Shown piece after piece: positions 48,061-57,028 of a stretch of 64,000 nt of DNA (within the stretch, counting starts at the first letter, position 1; each line of letters opens with the position of its first letter). Source of the DNA: Nitrosomonas sp. Nm34. GTDB taxonomy: Bacteria; Pseudomonadota; Gammaproteobacteria; Burkholderiales; Nitrosomonadaceae. The translations under genes and the position numbers were made by a program. Where the stretch lies: assembly GCF_900113925.1 (NCBI RefSeq), contig NZ_FORD01000018.1, forward strand, positions 1-64,000, in the 5' to 3' direction. The notes beneath the pieces are model-generated. The model was given only the letters and a program-made list of their open reading frames with translations, was not told the DNA's origin and made no database searches.

Positions 48061-49204
48061 TATTCTAAATATTTTACTAGTGTATTTTTTGCAACATGCG
48101 AAGTTTGAGATAAATCTTCCAGGCTCAATTCCTGCCCGGTGTTATATGCTAGCGTACTGAAGAGACTATTCAACTCCTCGATTCCGTAATACCATACAAA
48201 ATGGATAAATCTCGCAGCAACACCTTGTCAATGATATCGCTCTTGATATAGGGACGCGGATTCTGACGTACAGCTTGCATAAACACAGCTTCAGGATACC
48301 CACCGAAATTCAGGTAATCAATAAAAACTTCGTTCAATCCATGCAAATCATTCGCTGCAAAGCGCAAGATTCCGCGTTCTTCTTCTTCACGAATCAGCTC
48401 TTCCTCACGCTCGATAAAACGTAAATATTCAGCAAAGGTTAAAGATGGCAATACAAACTCAGTGAATCGCCCTGCTCCGGATTCAATGCTTTTGGTCTTG
48501 AGTGCTGCAGCTGCAGAACTGGTTGCAACAAAACAAATTCTACGAAATGTGTCCACCAGTGATTTGAGATGCACTTGCTAATTTTTTAAGTACTGGATTT
48601 CATCGAAAAATACATATAACTGTATACCTTCAGGACGATGAAACAACTTCAAAAAACGGGTCACCTAGCCCTCAAGCATTAATCCCGTATAAAGCGGGAT
48701 TTCCAGTGAAACGTATAAAATATCTCGTCCACTAACGCCGTATATATCCAGCAAATCCTGAATGGCAGGATAAATCAGAATGGTCTTGCCAAAGCGACGT
48801 GGTCCGAGCAGCACTACCGACCGATTTACCTCCTGACGCATCAATCTTGAAAAATCATGCAGATATGCGCGACGAGGAAAGATTTAGTAATCTGATTCGA
48901 TTCCATTGCCCGCTTGCCACCAAGAATTATCCAACCTCAAGCGATTTTCTATTTCTTTTTCAGAAACTTGTAACATAACCAGCACTCAGAAGCAACGAAA
49001 TGATGCTAAAACATACCAAATAAGATCAATTCTGTAACCTTATTTGAATAATATTAATATATTAAATTATATCAATGAGTTATCATGAGATTAAATACGA
49101 ACAATAGTTTACTCATGCATTAAGAAATGGTAGAAATTCTTAGAAAAATTGATGCACCTCGGATTTTTCAATATAGCCTAGCCAGTTAAGAATGATTCAA
49201 AAAG

Positions 49205-49300
49205 AATTCTCATCTAAACCAGACATGACGTGAAGGCAAGCTGTAGACAGTATCAATAATACGGCAACAAGAGCCGACAAAGTCATGTTTGATTTAGCTG
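49205..49300. repeat. MITE-like palindromic element, degenerate copy
   Basis: Shares ACATGACGTGAAGGC with copy 1 at 191-293 and ends in GTCATGTTTGATTTAG. The outer AATTCCATTTC/GAAATGGAAT ends are eroded. Confidence 0.55.
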
Positions 49301-49303
49301 GCA

Positions 49304-49331
49304 GGGTGCAATAAATGTAACGCATTGCACC
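49304..49331. repeat. GGTGCAAT palindromic repeat, copy 2
   Basis: GGTGCAAT and ATTGCACC enclose AAATGTAACGC. It differs from 93-120 by one base in the loop and is followed by the same CAGATG. Confidence 0.7.
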
Positions 49332-49555
49332 AGATGGTAAGCACATACTACGCGGGGTGTTCTATCGAACACAAATAGGCGTTGTCCAAAGTACTGGGTA
49401 AACAACCAAACCGTCGACATGCTCTTTGAATCCGATACATTCTGAATCATTCTTAACTGGTCAGGCTATAGATGTTCCTTATCCCTGCGAGAGGTATCAG
49501 GTAGGGAAAAATATTTTTTCCTCTCGCACACACTAAGCGGGCAGTTTCCACTGTT

Positions 49556-49627
49556 TGCCCTGAGCTGGTCGAACCGTGAATCGCTAAACAACAGGAATCG
49601 ACCTTTGACAGGCTCAGGTTGAATGGT
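49556..49627. repeat. Dispersed repeat of the TCGACAGGCTCA type, copy 3
   Basis: Contains GAGCTGGTCGAACCGTGAA and CCTTTGACAGGCTCAGGTTG. It lies just downstream of the RNase T2 stop. Confidence 0.6.
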
Positions 49628-49657
49628 GTTTTATATCTGTTGATTTATTTATGTCGT

Positions 49658-50674
49658 TCATTGCTGATAGCCGATAGGATCCACTAAAAATGTTTCTTGA
49701 CAGGAAGAAGGAGTTAGTTTTGGCGCCTGTGCAATGAGTTGTTCGAGATCCTTGCCTGGCGTCAGGTCAGCAATCAGGCTGATCTGTACTTCCACTAGCA
49801 TTCCCTGTTCACAGTTCAGTTTCACCCGCTCGCGTGCTGCTGCACCCAGGACTGCGGTAAGATGATTCAGAAAATGCTCGGTACGTACTTGCTGACCGAT
49901 TCTGCGATTCATAAAATAAGCCATCCCTGCCTCATTAAATTGGCGGGTTAAATCCACTGAAAGATCATAATATTCCTCCATAGACCAAATGGTCTGGCAA
50001 GTGCCGTGCTTATGCCACTCATGCCGTTCCAAACAAGAGCCGGCTGTTACACTGGGCATGACTTCTGCTAAGGCGGTCCGGGAATCTGAATCTAATTTGA
50101 TGGCCGGGTAATCGCAAAACTTCTCTTTCTTAGCACGAACCTCACCACAAAATTCATAACGCTCTCCACATGACTGCTGGTTGGGCCATAAGCCATGCAA
50201 AGTAAAATGACGTGCCTGATAAGAGGTAGGATTGGTAATCCGGCATTCTGATTTTTGTGGTTTAATTTCGCAGAATGCAGGCTGCCATGAGAGAGCGAGT
50301 ACATAACTATCTGCTCGACCAGCGGTATTACAAGCTTCATTTTTTACGACTGCCCCAGTTCCTAACCCCTCCTCTGACTGGAACTGACCACAGTCAGCAC
50401 TGACCCAGCGCTCTTTAGGATAAGCATTCGGGACGATAATACGATACCAGCTTGGATGATCAGGCCGATTCACCTCGAGCGTCTGGTAATGCTCTCCCAC
50501 CTTAAGCTCGGCATTACCTGGGTTAGTCAGTTTATTTTTGGATACATAGGCTGAGCATGATTGCTGTGCTGAGAATATTCCATTTGTTTTATCCGCCCAG
50601 CTTGGAAATACACAATTGATACCAACAATCAGCAGCAATAATTGAAATGCAGCGCGCCTTCGAACAGATATCAT
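49658..50674 (-). CDS. Secreted ribonuclease T2
   Basis: Periplasmic or secreted endoribonuclease that cuts RNA through a 2',3'-cyclic phosphate. The start at 50674 (MISVRRRAAFQLLLL) is chosen because a signal peptide begins there; an upstream ATG at 50758 would lie in an IS remnant. A GAAAAGAGA stretch precedes it. The two catalytic segments are intact: FTLHGLWP (CAS1) and RHEWHKHGTC (CAS2). Paired cysteines suggest disulfides. Residues about 30-115 form an extra N-terminal SH3-like or wall-binding segment (KVGEHYQTLEVN, PSWYRIIVPN) before the nuclease core. It likely scavenges phosphate and nucleotides. Confidence 0.92.
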   Translation of the reverse strand: MISVRRRAAFQLLLLIVGINCVFPSWADKTNGIFSAQQSCSAYVSKNKLTNPGNAELKVGEHYQTLEVNRPDHPSWYRIIVPNAYPKERWVSADCGQFQSEEGLGTGAVVKNEACNTAGRADSYVLALSWQPAFCEIKPQKSECRITNPTSYQARHFTLHGLWPNQQSCGERYEFCGEVRAKKEKFCDYPAIKLDSDSRTALAEVMPSVTAGSCLERHEWHKHGTCQTIWSMEEYYDLSVDLTRQFNEAGMAYFMNRRIGQQVRTEHFLNHLTAVLGAAARERVKLNCEQGMLVEVQISLIADLTPGKDLEQLIAQAPKLTPSSCQETFLVDPIGYQQ

Positions 50675-50716
50675 TTTCTCTTTTCTATAACAATTCAGAT
50701 GCAAATAAAATACTAA

Positions 50717-50850
50717 GGTTAGTTGGTATTTCATATAGGTAGCCCCAGATACCCACAAGCCATGGCGGTCATGCTTTCGTATTTTCTCTTCAGCTTGTCA
50801 TATCGTATGTTTCCTGCTCGATACCGCTTCAGACCGGCAGAGACGTTTTT
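50717..50850 (-). mobile_element. Fragment of the IS427-type element
   Basis: Matches the left ~125 bases of the element at 25789-26639, encoding the transposase C-terminus (YDKLKRKYESM in the minus strand). The terminal GGTTAGTTGG follows a CTAA, the same target. The rest is deleted. It lies upstream of the RNase T2 gene. Confidence 0.82.
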
Positions 50851-51451
50851 CACCAAAAGCCGATTTTATACAAAACTAAGCCATGTTTGTGTTAATTTTA
50901 ACTGTGTTACGCTTTTTTGGTATCACCGTTCTAATCGTCCACAGCCCTTAGTTACAGAAAAAGAAAAATAAATAACTCAACCATTTATAAATATTATCTA
51001 TGTATATTAGATAATAATACACAGATACTGAATAACATATTTGAGTTTTGAATAAAATTCTGTCGAAGAATTTTACAATTTTATTAAATAATATCTCTCG
51101 CAGCGCACGTGCATACACCCATGCACACTTCCCTACTCCTCTTTATCTCGCTGATGCGGACTTACCTGGTATTAAAACCAGATCTTTTTGTACTAAATCA
51201 AGAACGTAGTTTTCTCTCTAAGCACAACAAAATCATGTCGCAGAATTTTACACTTCAATTCAGTTTTATGCTCCGTTTACCTGCAACATGATGTTTATTC
51301 ACGAATTATATAGCTTGGCATGAATTATGCTGTGTTTTTAATACAATTTATGCTTTTGTAATCTTTAAAGATAATAGAAATAATAATAAATTGTAGAAGC
51401 TTAGAGGTTTAACCTCAGAAAATATTTATATGGTCTAAAAGGAGGATGTTT
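50851..51451. other. AT-rich intergenic region
   Basis: Divergent promoter region between RNase T2 and the Agd3-like gene. No supported gene. A strong AAAAGGAGG lies at 51436-51444. Confidence 0.5.
51436..51444 (+). promoter_or_regulatory. Ribosome-binding site that sets the Agd3-like start
   Basis: AAAAGGAGG lies only one base before the ATG at 51446 but seven bases before the ATG at 51452. Normal spacing therefore favours the second ATG. Confidence 0.8.
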
Positions 51452-53584
51452 ATGAAAAAGAATTGGAGATTAACAGGGGGTCTGCTTGTCACTGTGGCAA
51501 TGTGGCTAGCATTAATGATAGCGCCGCCTGCCTTTGCCGATAATGTGGTCAAATTGAAAGTATTGGTTATTTCGACAGGAGATGTAACCCAGGATCTGGG
51601 ACTCAGCTATATTAAGCCTGTTCTTGATGAAATGGACGTACTCTATGAAGTATTCAATGCTAACACCCAGGATTTAACTGCCGATATGCTCGCCTCTTTG
51701 AATGGTGTAGCCTGCAACTCTCTGGATGCGGGTTGTGTAGGTAACTATAACGGTATTATCCTGACCCTCTCCGATTTGACTCCCAACTTCACCCCGGCAG
51801 AGTGGGACATTCTGCACAATTACGAAAAGGACTTTAAGGTGCGTGAAGCCGTCTTGTCGGGGTGGCCCGCCACTTATTTTGATGCCAATGCGCCATTCGG
51901 AATCTACCTGGATTATGGCTTGGTTTTTTCATCCAGTGCAGCCAGCTACAATACGCAGTGGTCAGTACCGGCTGCCTATCAAAAAGAGGTACTTGAATCG
52001 GTAAACCTGGCAAATCCGTTGCCGATTACTGATTTTGCCTTTGCAGCCACTCCCCGCAATAATAATGCGGGTCCACGCGATGGCACTATCCCGAGTGTTA
52101 CCCCTCTGCTGAAAACCACCAATGGAGAGGCGCTGTTATCGATCGTACAATACAAGTTGCCCAATCAGACCACGCCAGCGCGTGAGGTGATGATCTCGAC
52201 CATTACCCATGCTTCATTCCTCATCCATTCAAAAGTATTGGCTTACGAGTTTATCAATTGGGCGACGCAAGGCGTGTTCGTGGGAGGACGTCACGTTTAT
52301 ATGGCAGCCCATTTGGATGATTTGTTCTTAGCGAATACGCTATGGGATCCCAGCCTTAAAGCGGATAATCCGTTGCAAACCTATCGCTTGAACAGCGGCG
52401 ATATCAACAATCTTGTGGGCAAGCAAACTGCCTTTCGGGCTGCCCATCCCACGGCAGGCAGCGCTTTCCAACTCGATTTTCCATTCAATGGATCCGGGGC
52501 TGTGGTTGATCCGGAAGCCACGACACTGGTTGCAAATCTGACGGAAGATTTGGTAGCGGCAGTAATCACCAACAAAAATGCGTTCCGTTACATCAATCAC
52601 ACCTTTACGCATGCAGACATGGATAAAGCACCAACTCCGGCAAATGCTCCGTGTGATTATGAGACCTTCACTACCGTGGCACCTATCCAGGCAGAAATTA
52701 CCAAGAACCGCACGGTATGGGGGCTTCTAGGGCTGCCTGATCAAGCGAACAACGACCGGATCCTGCTAACTGGCAATCACTCCGGCCTAAAAGACCGCAA
52801 ATGCACCGATGATCCTTTGCTGCACACAGATATGGCCAATGTTCAGGATGACGATGTAGCGTTTGATGAGGGTGGTGCCAATCCGCTATTCCTACGAGCC
52901 GCTGCCATTACCAATGTGAAATATCTGGCTTCCGACTCATCACAGCGAGCGCAAAACATTGAGCAATTTATCACTCAGTACGATGATGGCAGTGCGTCTT
53001 CTAATCGCATTATGCTGCCGCGCTGGCCAACCAATGTGTTTGTTAATGTCATCAATCCGGATCAACTGGTTGATGAGTACAACTATATGTTTCACGATCG
53101 ATTTGTCAATGCCGGCCAGGATCCCTGCACGACACCCGGGGCGATTTGCACTCCCCGCAATTATGCAGAAATTCTCGCAGCTGAAGCTGATAATGCGGTA
53201 CGCCATATGTTGTCCTTTAATAAATGGCCTCACTTTTTCCATCAATCGAATGCAGCCAATTATGCAAATGGTAATACCCTGATATTTGACTGGTTAAACG
53301 CTGTCTTCGCAGCCTACGAGCGATTATTTAAATTACCCGTCTTGAATTTGCCGTATTGGCATATTGGCGATAAGACAAGACAGAGAATCGACGCGAAGAC
53401 TACAGCTATTCAAGCGGAGTGGGATCGGACCACCAATCAAGTCACCTTATCAGCAAACAAAGGTGTAACTCTAAAGGTTACGGGGATTATGGGTGGAGGA
53501 ATCTATGGCGGCCAGTATGTCCGCGTAGTTAGCTTAACAACGACACCAGCAGTGTTCACGGTTAACCGGGGACTGACGCAGTAA
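51452..53584 (+). CDS. Secreted Agd3-like polysaccharide deacetylase
   Basis: Resembles the Agd3 family (carbohydrate-binding module CBM87 plus CE18 deacetylase), known from fungal galactosaminogalactan. The signal peptide spans residues 1-29 (GGLLVTVAMWLALMIAPPAFA). The N-terminal part (about 35-270) fits the binding module. The deacetylase part (about 275-620) carries the metal Asp motif HLDD in YMAAHLDDLFLAN and the His pair in NHTFTHADMD, then GNHSGLKD. A short beta-rich tail follows (VTLSANKGVTLKV). It probably removes acetyl groups from N-acetylated sugars of an exopolysaccharide, making it cationic and adhesive. Its start is fixed by the AAAAGGAGG at 51436. It is followed 57 bases later by a small secreted protein. 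Confidence 0.75.
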   Translation: MKKNWRLTGGLLVTVAMWLALMIAPPAFADNVVKLKVLVISTGDVTQDLGLSYIKPVLDEMDVLYEVFNANTQDLTADMLASLNGVACNSLDAGCVGNYNGIILTLSDLTPNFTPAEWDILHNYEKDFKVREAVLSGWPATYFDANAPFGIYLDYGLVFSSSAASYNTQWSVPAAYQKEVLESVNLANPLPITDFAFAATPRNNNAGPRDGTIPSVTPLLKTTNGEALLSIVQYKLPNQTTPAREVMISTITHASFLIHSKVLAYEFINWATQGVFVGGRHVYMAAHLDDLFLANTLWDPSLKADNPLQTYRLNSGDINNLVGKQTAFRAAHPTAGSAFQLDFPFNGSGAVVDPEATTLVANLTEDLVAAVITNKNAFRYINHTFTHADMDKAPTPANAPCDYETFTTVAPIQAEITKNRTVWGLLGLPDQANNDRILLTGNHSGLKDRKCTDDPLLHTDMANVQDDDVAFDEGGANPLFLRAAAITNVKYLASDSSQRAQNIEQFITQYDDGSASSNRIMLPRWPTNVFVNVINPDQLVDEYNYMFHDRFVNAGQDPCTTPGAICTPRNYAEILAAEADNAVRHMLSFNKWPHFFHQSNAANYANGNTLIFDWLNAVFAAYERLFKLPVLNLPYWHIGDKTRQRIDAKTTAIQAEWDRTTNQVTLSANKGVTLKVTGIMGGGIYGGQYVRVVSLTTTPAVFTVNRGLTQ

Positions 53585-53641
53585 GTAACCGCTAGTTCGG
53601 TAATTTTATAGAAAAGGGTTAACAATTAAGAGGATAATCAA

Positions 53642-54034
53642 ATGAAACACTATATTCATTCATTGAGAACCATCCTTGCTCTGCTGATCGTCGCCACAGC
53701 TATAGCGATCGGCACAGGGGTGTCAATATCGGCCCATGCAGCGGGAGGACAAAAACCCGATAATCCTGGCAAATCTGATGCCGCACCAGGACATAATAAG
53801 GATGAGTTTGAGCAGCAGAGAAATAAAATACGGAAAGAGGAAGAGCATAAGTTAAAAAAAGGAAAGGGGATAAGAGAAGGGAGGGAACAGGGAGAGGAGA
53901 ATTCAAATTACCCTCAGCAGGCAAAGTCAATGGCAGAGCGGCTTAGAGAATCGGCAGCTATTGTGGCTCAACAAGGCGGCAATGCCCAACCGCTACTTGA
54001 TGCGGCTGCTTATTTCGAAAAAGATGCGGAATAA
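53642..54034 (+). CDS. Small secreted charged protein
   Basis: Unrecognised. It has 130 residues with a signal peptide (TILALLIVATAIAIGTGVSISAHA, cleavage near 34). A Gly/Pro/Asp-rich linker (KPDNPGKSDAAPGHNKDE) and a highly charged Lys/Glu helix (about 58-90) follow. A C-terminal helical segment (MAERLRESAAIVAQQGGNAQPLLDAAAYF) ends it. AAGAGGA lies nine bases before the ATG. It shares a transcript with the Agd3-like gene and ends at a strong terminator, so the two may act together on a surface polymer. Confidence 0.8.
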   Translation: MKHYIHSLRTILALLIVATAIAIGTGVSISAHAAGGQKPDNPGKSDAAPGHNKDEFEQQRNKIRKEEEHKLKKGKGIREGREQGEENSNYPQQAKSMAERLRESAAIVAQQGGNAQPLLDAAAYFEKDAE

Positions 54035-54088
54035 TCGCTTTTTTGTTCGATGGGCAGCCTAAATAGTTGCCACTGAGTAATTATATAA

Positions 54089-54132
54089 GCTCTAGACTAA
54101 CAGACATCATCTGTTAGTCTAGAGCCTTTTTT
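54089..54132 (+). terminator. Rho-independent terminator
   Basis: A perfect 16-bp stem, GCTCTAGACTAACAGA (54089-54104) with TCTGTTAGTCTAGAGC (54110-54125), has a 5-base loop CATCA and is followed by CTTTTTTA. It ends the Agd3-like operon. Confidence 0.95.
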
Positions 54133-54244
54133 ATTGAAAGTTAGAATGATACGTTCCTCGTGAAAAAGAAACCTTCCCTTAATATTAGGCCCGCTCAATC
54201 TCTTCCACCGTGGTTTGTTGCGATCCTTATGCCGAACTCACGTT

Positions 54245-54347
54245 ATTCCATTTCTAAATCAAAACTGACATTGTCGGCTTCACCTTGCTGTATTATTTAT
54301 ACTGTCTGCGACTCGCCCTCGGGTCATTTTTGATTTAGAAATGGAAT
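54245..54347. repeat. MITE-like palindromic element, copy 3
   Basis: The ends ATTCCATTTCTAAATCAAA and TTTGATTTAGAAATGGAAT are perfect inverses over 18 bases. The centre reads TTGTCGGCTTCACCTTGC, shared with copy 4. It lies just upstream of vapB. Confidence 0.88.
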
Positions 54348-54432
54348 AAGAATGTGCCTCTTGTCTGTACTCTGGATTCGCACAACTATGTGTATAGACA
54401 GATTTTATTATACACACCGGAGCTTCTTCCTA

Positions 54433-54627
54433 ATGAGAACGAACATAGTTATTGATGACAAACTTATGGAAGATGCCCTCAAAATTACAGGACTCAAAAC
54501 CAAGCGAGAAGCTGTTGAGCTCGCGCTTAAAATTCTGATTAAACTAAAAAAACAAGAAAGCATTAAAGCATACAAGGGCAAGCTAAAGTGGGAAGGCGAC
54601 CTTGAAGAGATGCGAACCACAAGATGA
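54433..54627 (+). CDS. vapB: VapB-type antitoxin
   Basis: Type II antitoxin of 64 residues that would bind and neutralise VapC and repress its own promoter. It has the ribbon-helix-helix start MRTNIVIDDKLMEDALKITG and TKREAVELAL, then a Lys-rich tail ending EMRTTR. The start at 54433 is preferred; a longer frame from 54352 adds 27 residues with no family likeness. The ATGA overlap with vapC is typical of such pairs. It has no functional toxin partner in this copy. Confidence 0.85.
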   Translation: MRTNIVIDDKLMEDALKITGLKTKREAVELALKILIKLKKQESIKAYKGKLKWEGDLEEMRTTR

Positions 54628-55024
54628 TTCTTATAAATTCCAGTGTCTGGATCGACTACTTCAATAGCCTGGATACGCAGCAAACAAGCAAGCTCGATAT
54701 GCTACTTGATGTTGAGCCGTTGGGTATAGGCGATCTTATTTTGATTGAAATACTTCAAGGCTTCCGCCTCGACAAAGATTACGAGACCGCGAAACAGTTG
54801 CTTACATCATTAAGCATTTTTAATATGCTTAACATGGAATCGCGATTAAATCGGTTGATAATTTCCGGTATTTGCGGAAACGAGGCATTACAATAAGGAA
54901 CACTGTTGACACAATCATCGCAACATTTTGCATCGAAGAAAAATATCCACTCCTATTTTCTGATAGAGATTTCCTTCCTTTTGCAGAATATTTCGGCTTA
55001 CGCGCTGTCACAACCAACACATGA
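54624..55024 (+). pseudogene. vapC: Frameshifted VapC-type PIN-domain toxin
   Basis: The first part (MILINSSVWIDYFNS with the metal Asp, then GDLILIEILQGFR) runs in frame from 54624. Near 54843 the frame shifts. The remainder, AIKSVDNFRYLRKRGITIRNTVDTIIATFC and LLFSDRDFLPFAEYFGL, lies in another frame and ends at 55022-55024. All catalytic acids are encoded but not in one frame. A one-base error in the sequence is possible. Confidence 0.88.
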
Positions 55025-55383
55025 CGCTAAAGTCCACCCGCTTATGCCCCTCATAAATTCAAGAATATCCATAGCGCTTACAGGAGCGGGCCGGAGAGAG
55101 CGCAATATTAGGCAAGAAATAGTGGGATCAGGTTTACTATTCGCCATCTAGCTTTTCTCTATTTTTTAACTACCAGACTAAAAGTAGAATAATATAACCC
55201 AAATTTATCCGCGATCTGTTTTTCTTGCCGTCTCATCATTGCTTATTCCGTAATTCCAACGAGCCAAAGAATAGCTCAGAATTTTGGTTTGTCATAATGA
55301 AAGACTTCGTATATTAACACTGTGTGTGATTGGTACACTGTAAATCGGTCCAGAATAACATTTACAATAGTACCGTTCGGCCT
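55025..55383. other. Intergenic region, no supported gene
   Basis: Lies between the broken vapC and the palindromic element at 55384. No feature was recognised. Confidence 0.4.
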
Positions 55384-55487
55384 AATTCCATTTCTAAATC
55401 AAAATTGACTTTGTCGGCTTCACCTTGCCATATTATTTATACCGTTTGAGGCTCGCCTCGCGTCATTATTGATTTGGAAATGGAATT
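55384..55487. repeat. MITE-like palindromic element, copy 4
   Basis: The ends AATTCCATTTCTAAATCAAA and TTGATTTGGAAATGGAATT are near-perfect inverses. It ends two bases before the dacB stop codon. With copy 3 it brackets vapBC. Confidence 0.88.
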
Positions 55488-55489
55488 AA

Positions 55490-56959
55490 TTATGCTCTTT
55501 CATACACCCATCTAATCAGCGCATCCATTGCTGAACGTGCGTTAGTTGCTTGCGCATGATTAACAAAGAAAACAACCACATTACGGCGATTTTTATGATC
55601 CAGTAAATAACCCGCGATCGTCGCTACCTCGTTGAGCGTACCGGTTTTCATATGCGCCCTTCCTGCTACCAGCGTCCCTTTGAAACGGCTTTTCATGGTT
55701 CCATCCACCCCGGCTATTGGCAAGGATGAGATGAATTCCGGCATCACCGGGCTGTGAAATGCTGCGACCAGCAATTCTCCCATTTGACTGGCACTGATCC
55801 GCTCCGTGCGTGATAGCCCTGAGCCATTCTCCAGAATTAATTCCGGAGAGCTTAAACGTTTGGTCAACAACCAGCGTCTGATGATTTGATCGGATTGCGC
55901 TAAAGAAACAGAAGTATGGCCATTGGGTGGAATGGTCGTGTCCCCCAGCGCCAAATAGAGCTGCCGTGCCGCCACGTTATTGCTGAATTTGTTGATGCCC
56001 CGAATAATTTGTGCAAGCGGTGGCGAATGATACACTCTGAGCGGTACTATTCCTTTTGGCACGACGCTATTACGCACAGCGCCACTAAATGAGCCGCCCT
56101 GCTGTAACCATAATTTTTTGAATAAATCATGAATATAGTCTGGGTTTTCATGCAGGCTCAAATAATAGGTATTGTGACCACATTGCATGGCGTAATTACC
56201 ATTGAGAATAACGGTAGTTCGACCATTACCGTTTTGCCGTTCACGCACCTCGACACGCAGTTGATTACTCCAGTCACCACAATTACCGCGAGTCAGTTTC
56301 AGATTGTTCTGCAAATCGAGCAATTCCGAAGCAGGATCCGCCACGACGCGTACTGTATTATTTTCCACCTGCGGCATCAGATGCAAAGCTGAGGTGCGAT
56401 AATTGACCAGTAGTGCTTCAGGGAAAATGTTATAGGTCTTATAGCGGTCCCCATCAAAAGCGCCAGGGTCACCCACCGTCACATTGTAATAGCTGTTGTC
56501 GAGCAGCAGATCGCCTGTAATTTCTTTGATACCAGCCTGCCGGATCTGGCGAACCAATAGCCAGAAATTTTCCAGATTGAGATGGGGATCACCATACCCT
56601 TTAAGCGCGAGGTCGCCTCGTAACACCCCATCCTCTATCTTACCCAATGCATAGATTTCAGTTCGCCAGCTATAGGCAGGCCCCAGCAACTCCAGTCCGG
56701 CGTAGGTGGTCACGAGCTTCATCACCGAAGCCGGGTTCAAGGCGGTCCCTGAATTAACCGCAATCACTGGCTGCTGGCTGCTGACTTCTTTTACATAAAT
56801 ACCGACCGCCGCCTCAGGAATCCTTGCTTGCTTGAGTGCCTGACGGACAGCCTGCGGCATATCGGCCGACCATGCAGGTAAAGCACATAAGATGGTGATC
56901 GCCAGTAAAAAAGAAAGCATCGCGCTTGATTTAGGCTTCAGGCTCAAGAATGGCTTCAT
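55490..56959 (-). CDS. dacB: D-alanyl-D-alanine carboxypeptidase/endopeptidase (PBP4 class)
   Basis: Periplasmic penicillin-binding protein that trims or cuts peptidoglycan cross-links. It has 489 residues with a signal peptide (MLSFLLAITILCALPAWSA). The three active-site motifs are S78-V-M-K81 in NPASVMK, SNN in KFSNNVAARQ (about 319) and KTG in HMKTGTLNE (about 437). Length and the long insert between motifs 1 and 2 fit the PBP4 class. A palindromic element abuts its stop. Confidence 0.95.
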   Translation of the reverse strand: MKPFLSLKPKSSAMLSFLLAITILCALPAWSADMPQAVRQALKQARIPEAAVGIYVKEVSSQQPVIAVNSGTALNPASVMKLVTTYAGLELLGPAYSWRTEIYALGKIEDGVLRGDLALKGYGDPHLNLENFWLLVRQIRQAGIKEITGDLLLDNSYYNVTVGDPGAFDGDRYKTYNIFPEALLVNYRTSALHLMPQVENNTVRVVADPASELLDLQNNLKLTRGNCGDWSNQLRVEVRERQNGNGRTTVILNGNYAMQCGHNTYYLSLHENPDYIHDLFKKLWLQQGGSFSGAVRNSVVPKGIVPLRVYHSPPLAQIIRGINKFSNNVAARQLYLALGDTTIPPNGHTSVSLAQSDQIIRRWLLTKRLSSPELILENGSGLSRTERISASQMGELLVAAFHSPVMPEFISSLPIAGVDGTMKSRFKGTLVAGRAHMKTGTLNEVATIAGYLLDHKNRRNVVVFFVNHAQATNARSAMDALIRWVYERA

Positions 56960-57028
56960 CCCAATTGAAACGGTCTGAATAAATTTGCGTGCTATCGTTT
57001 TTTTACTTAAAGCAGTTTTGAGGTTGAA

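Larger units (their letters stand above)
46525..48976 (-). pseudogene. Decayed AAA-type ATPase with DUF4143, interrupted by an IS982 element
   Basis: From the ATG at 48976 the protein reads MLQVSEKEIENRLRLDN and meets a stop after GIESDY. It continues through SVVLLGPRRFGKTILIYPA (Walker A), a second stop after YTGLMLEG and FFDEIQYLKN (Walker B). A third stop is followed by FVATSSAAAALKTKSIESGAGRF. A frameshift follows LYGI (EELNSLFSTLAYNTGQELS in the new frame). The insertion element then splits KYLE from LEAAFLIRRIRCVDQDAAHF, where one more stop occurs. The C-terminal DUF4143 part (46525-47019) includes ARWKRGEVDLV and FAVEVKWSDRPF. Such ATPases are common, poorly understood and often degraded. 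Confidence 0.88.
49172..49470. mobile_element. 299-bp composite non-autonomous element
   Basis: A 28-base block at 49172-49199 (TATAGCCTAGCCAGTTAAGA onward) returns as its inverse at 49443-49470 with two mismatches. Inside lie a degenerate copy of the 105-bp palindromic element (49205-49300) and a GGTGCAAT repeat (49304-49331). It has no coding capacity and no partner transposase was found. Confidence 0.7.
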
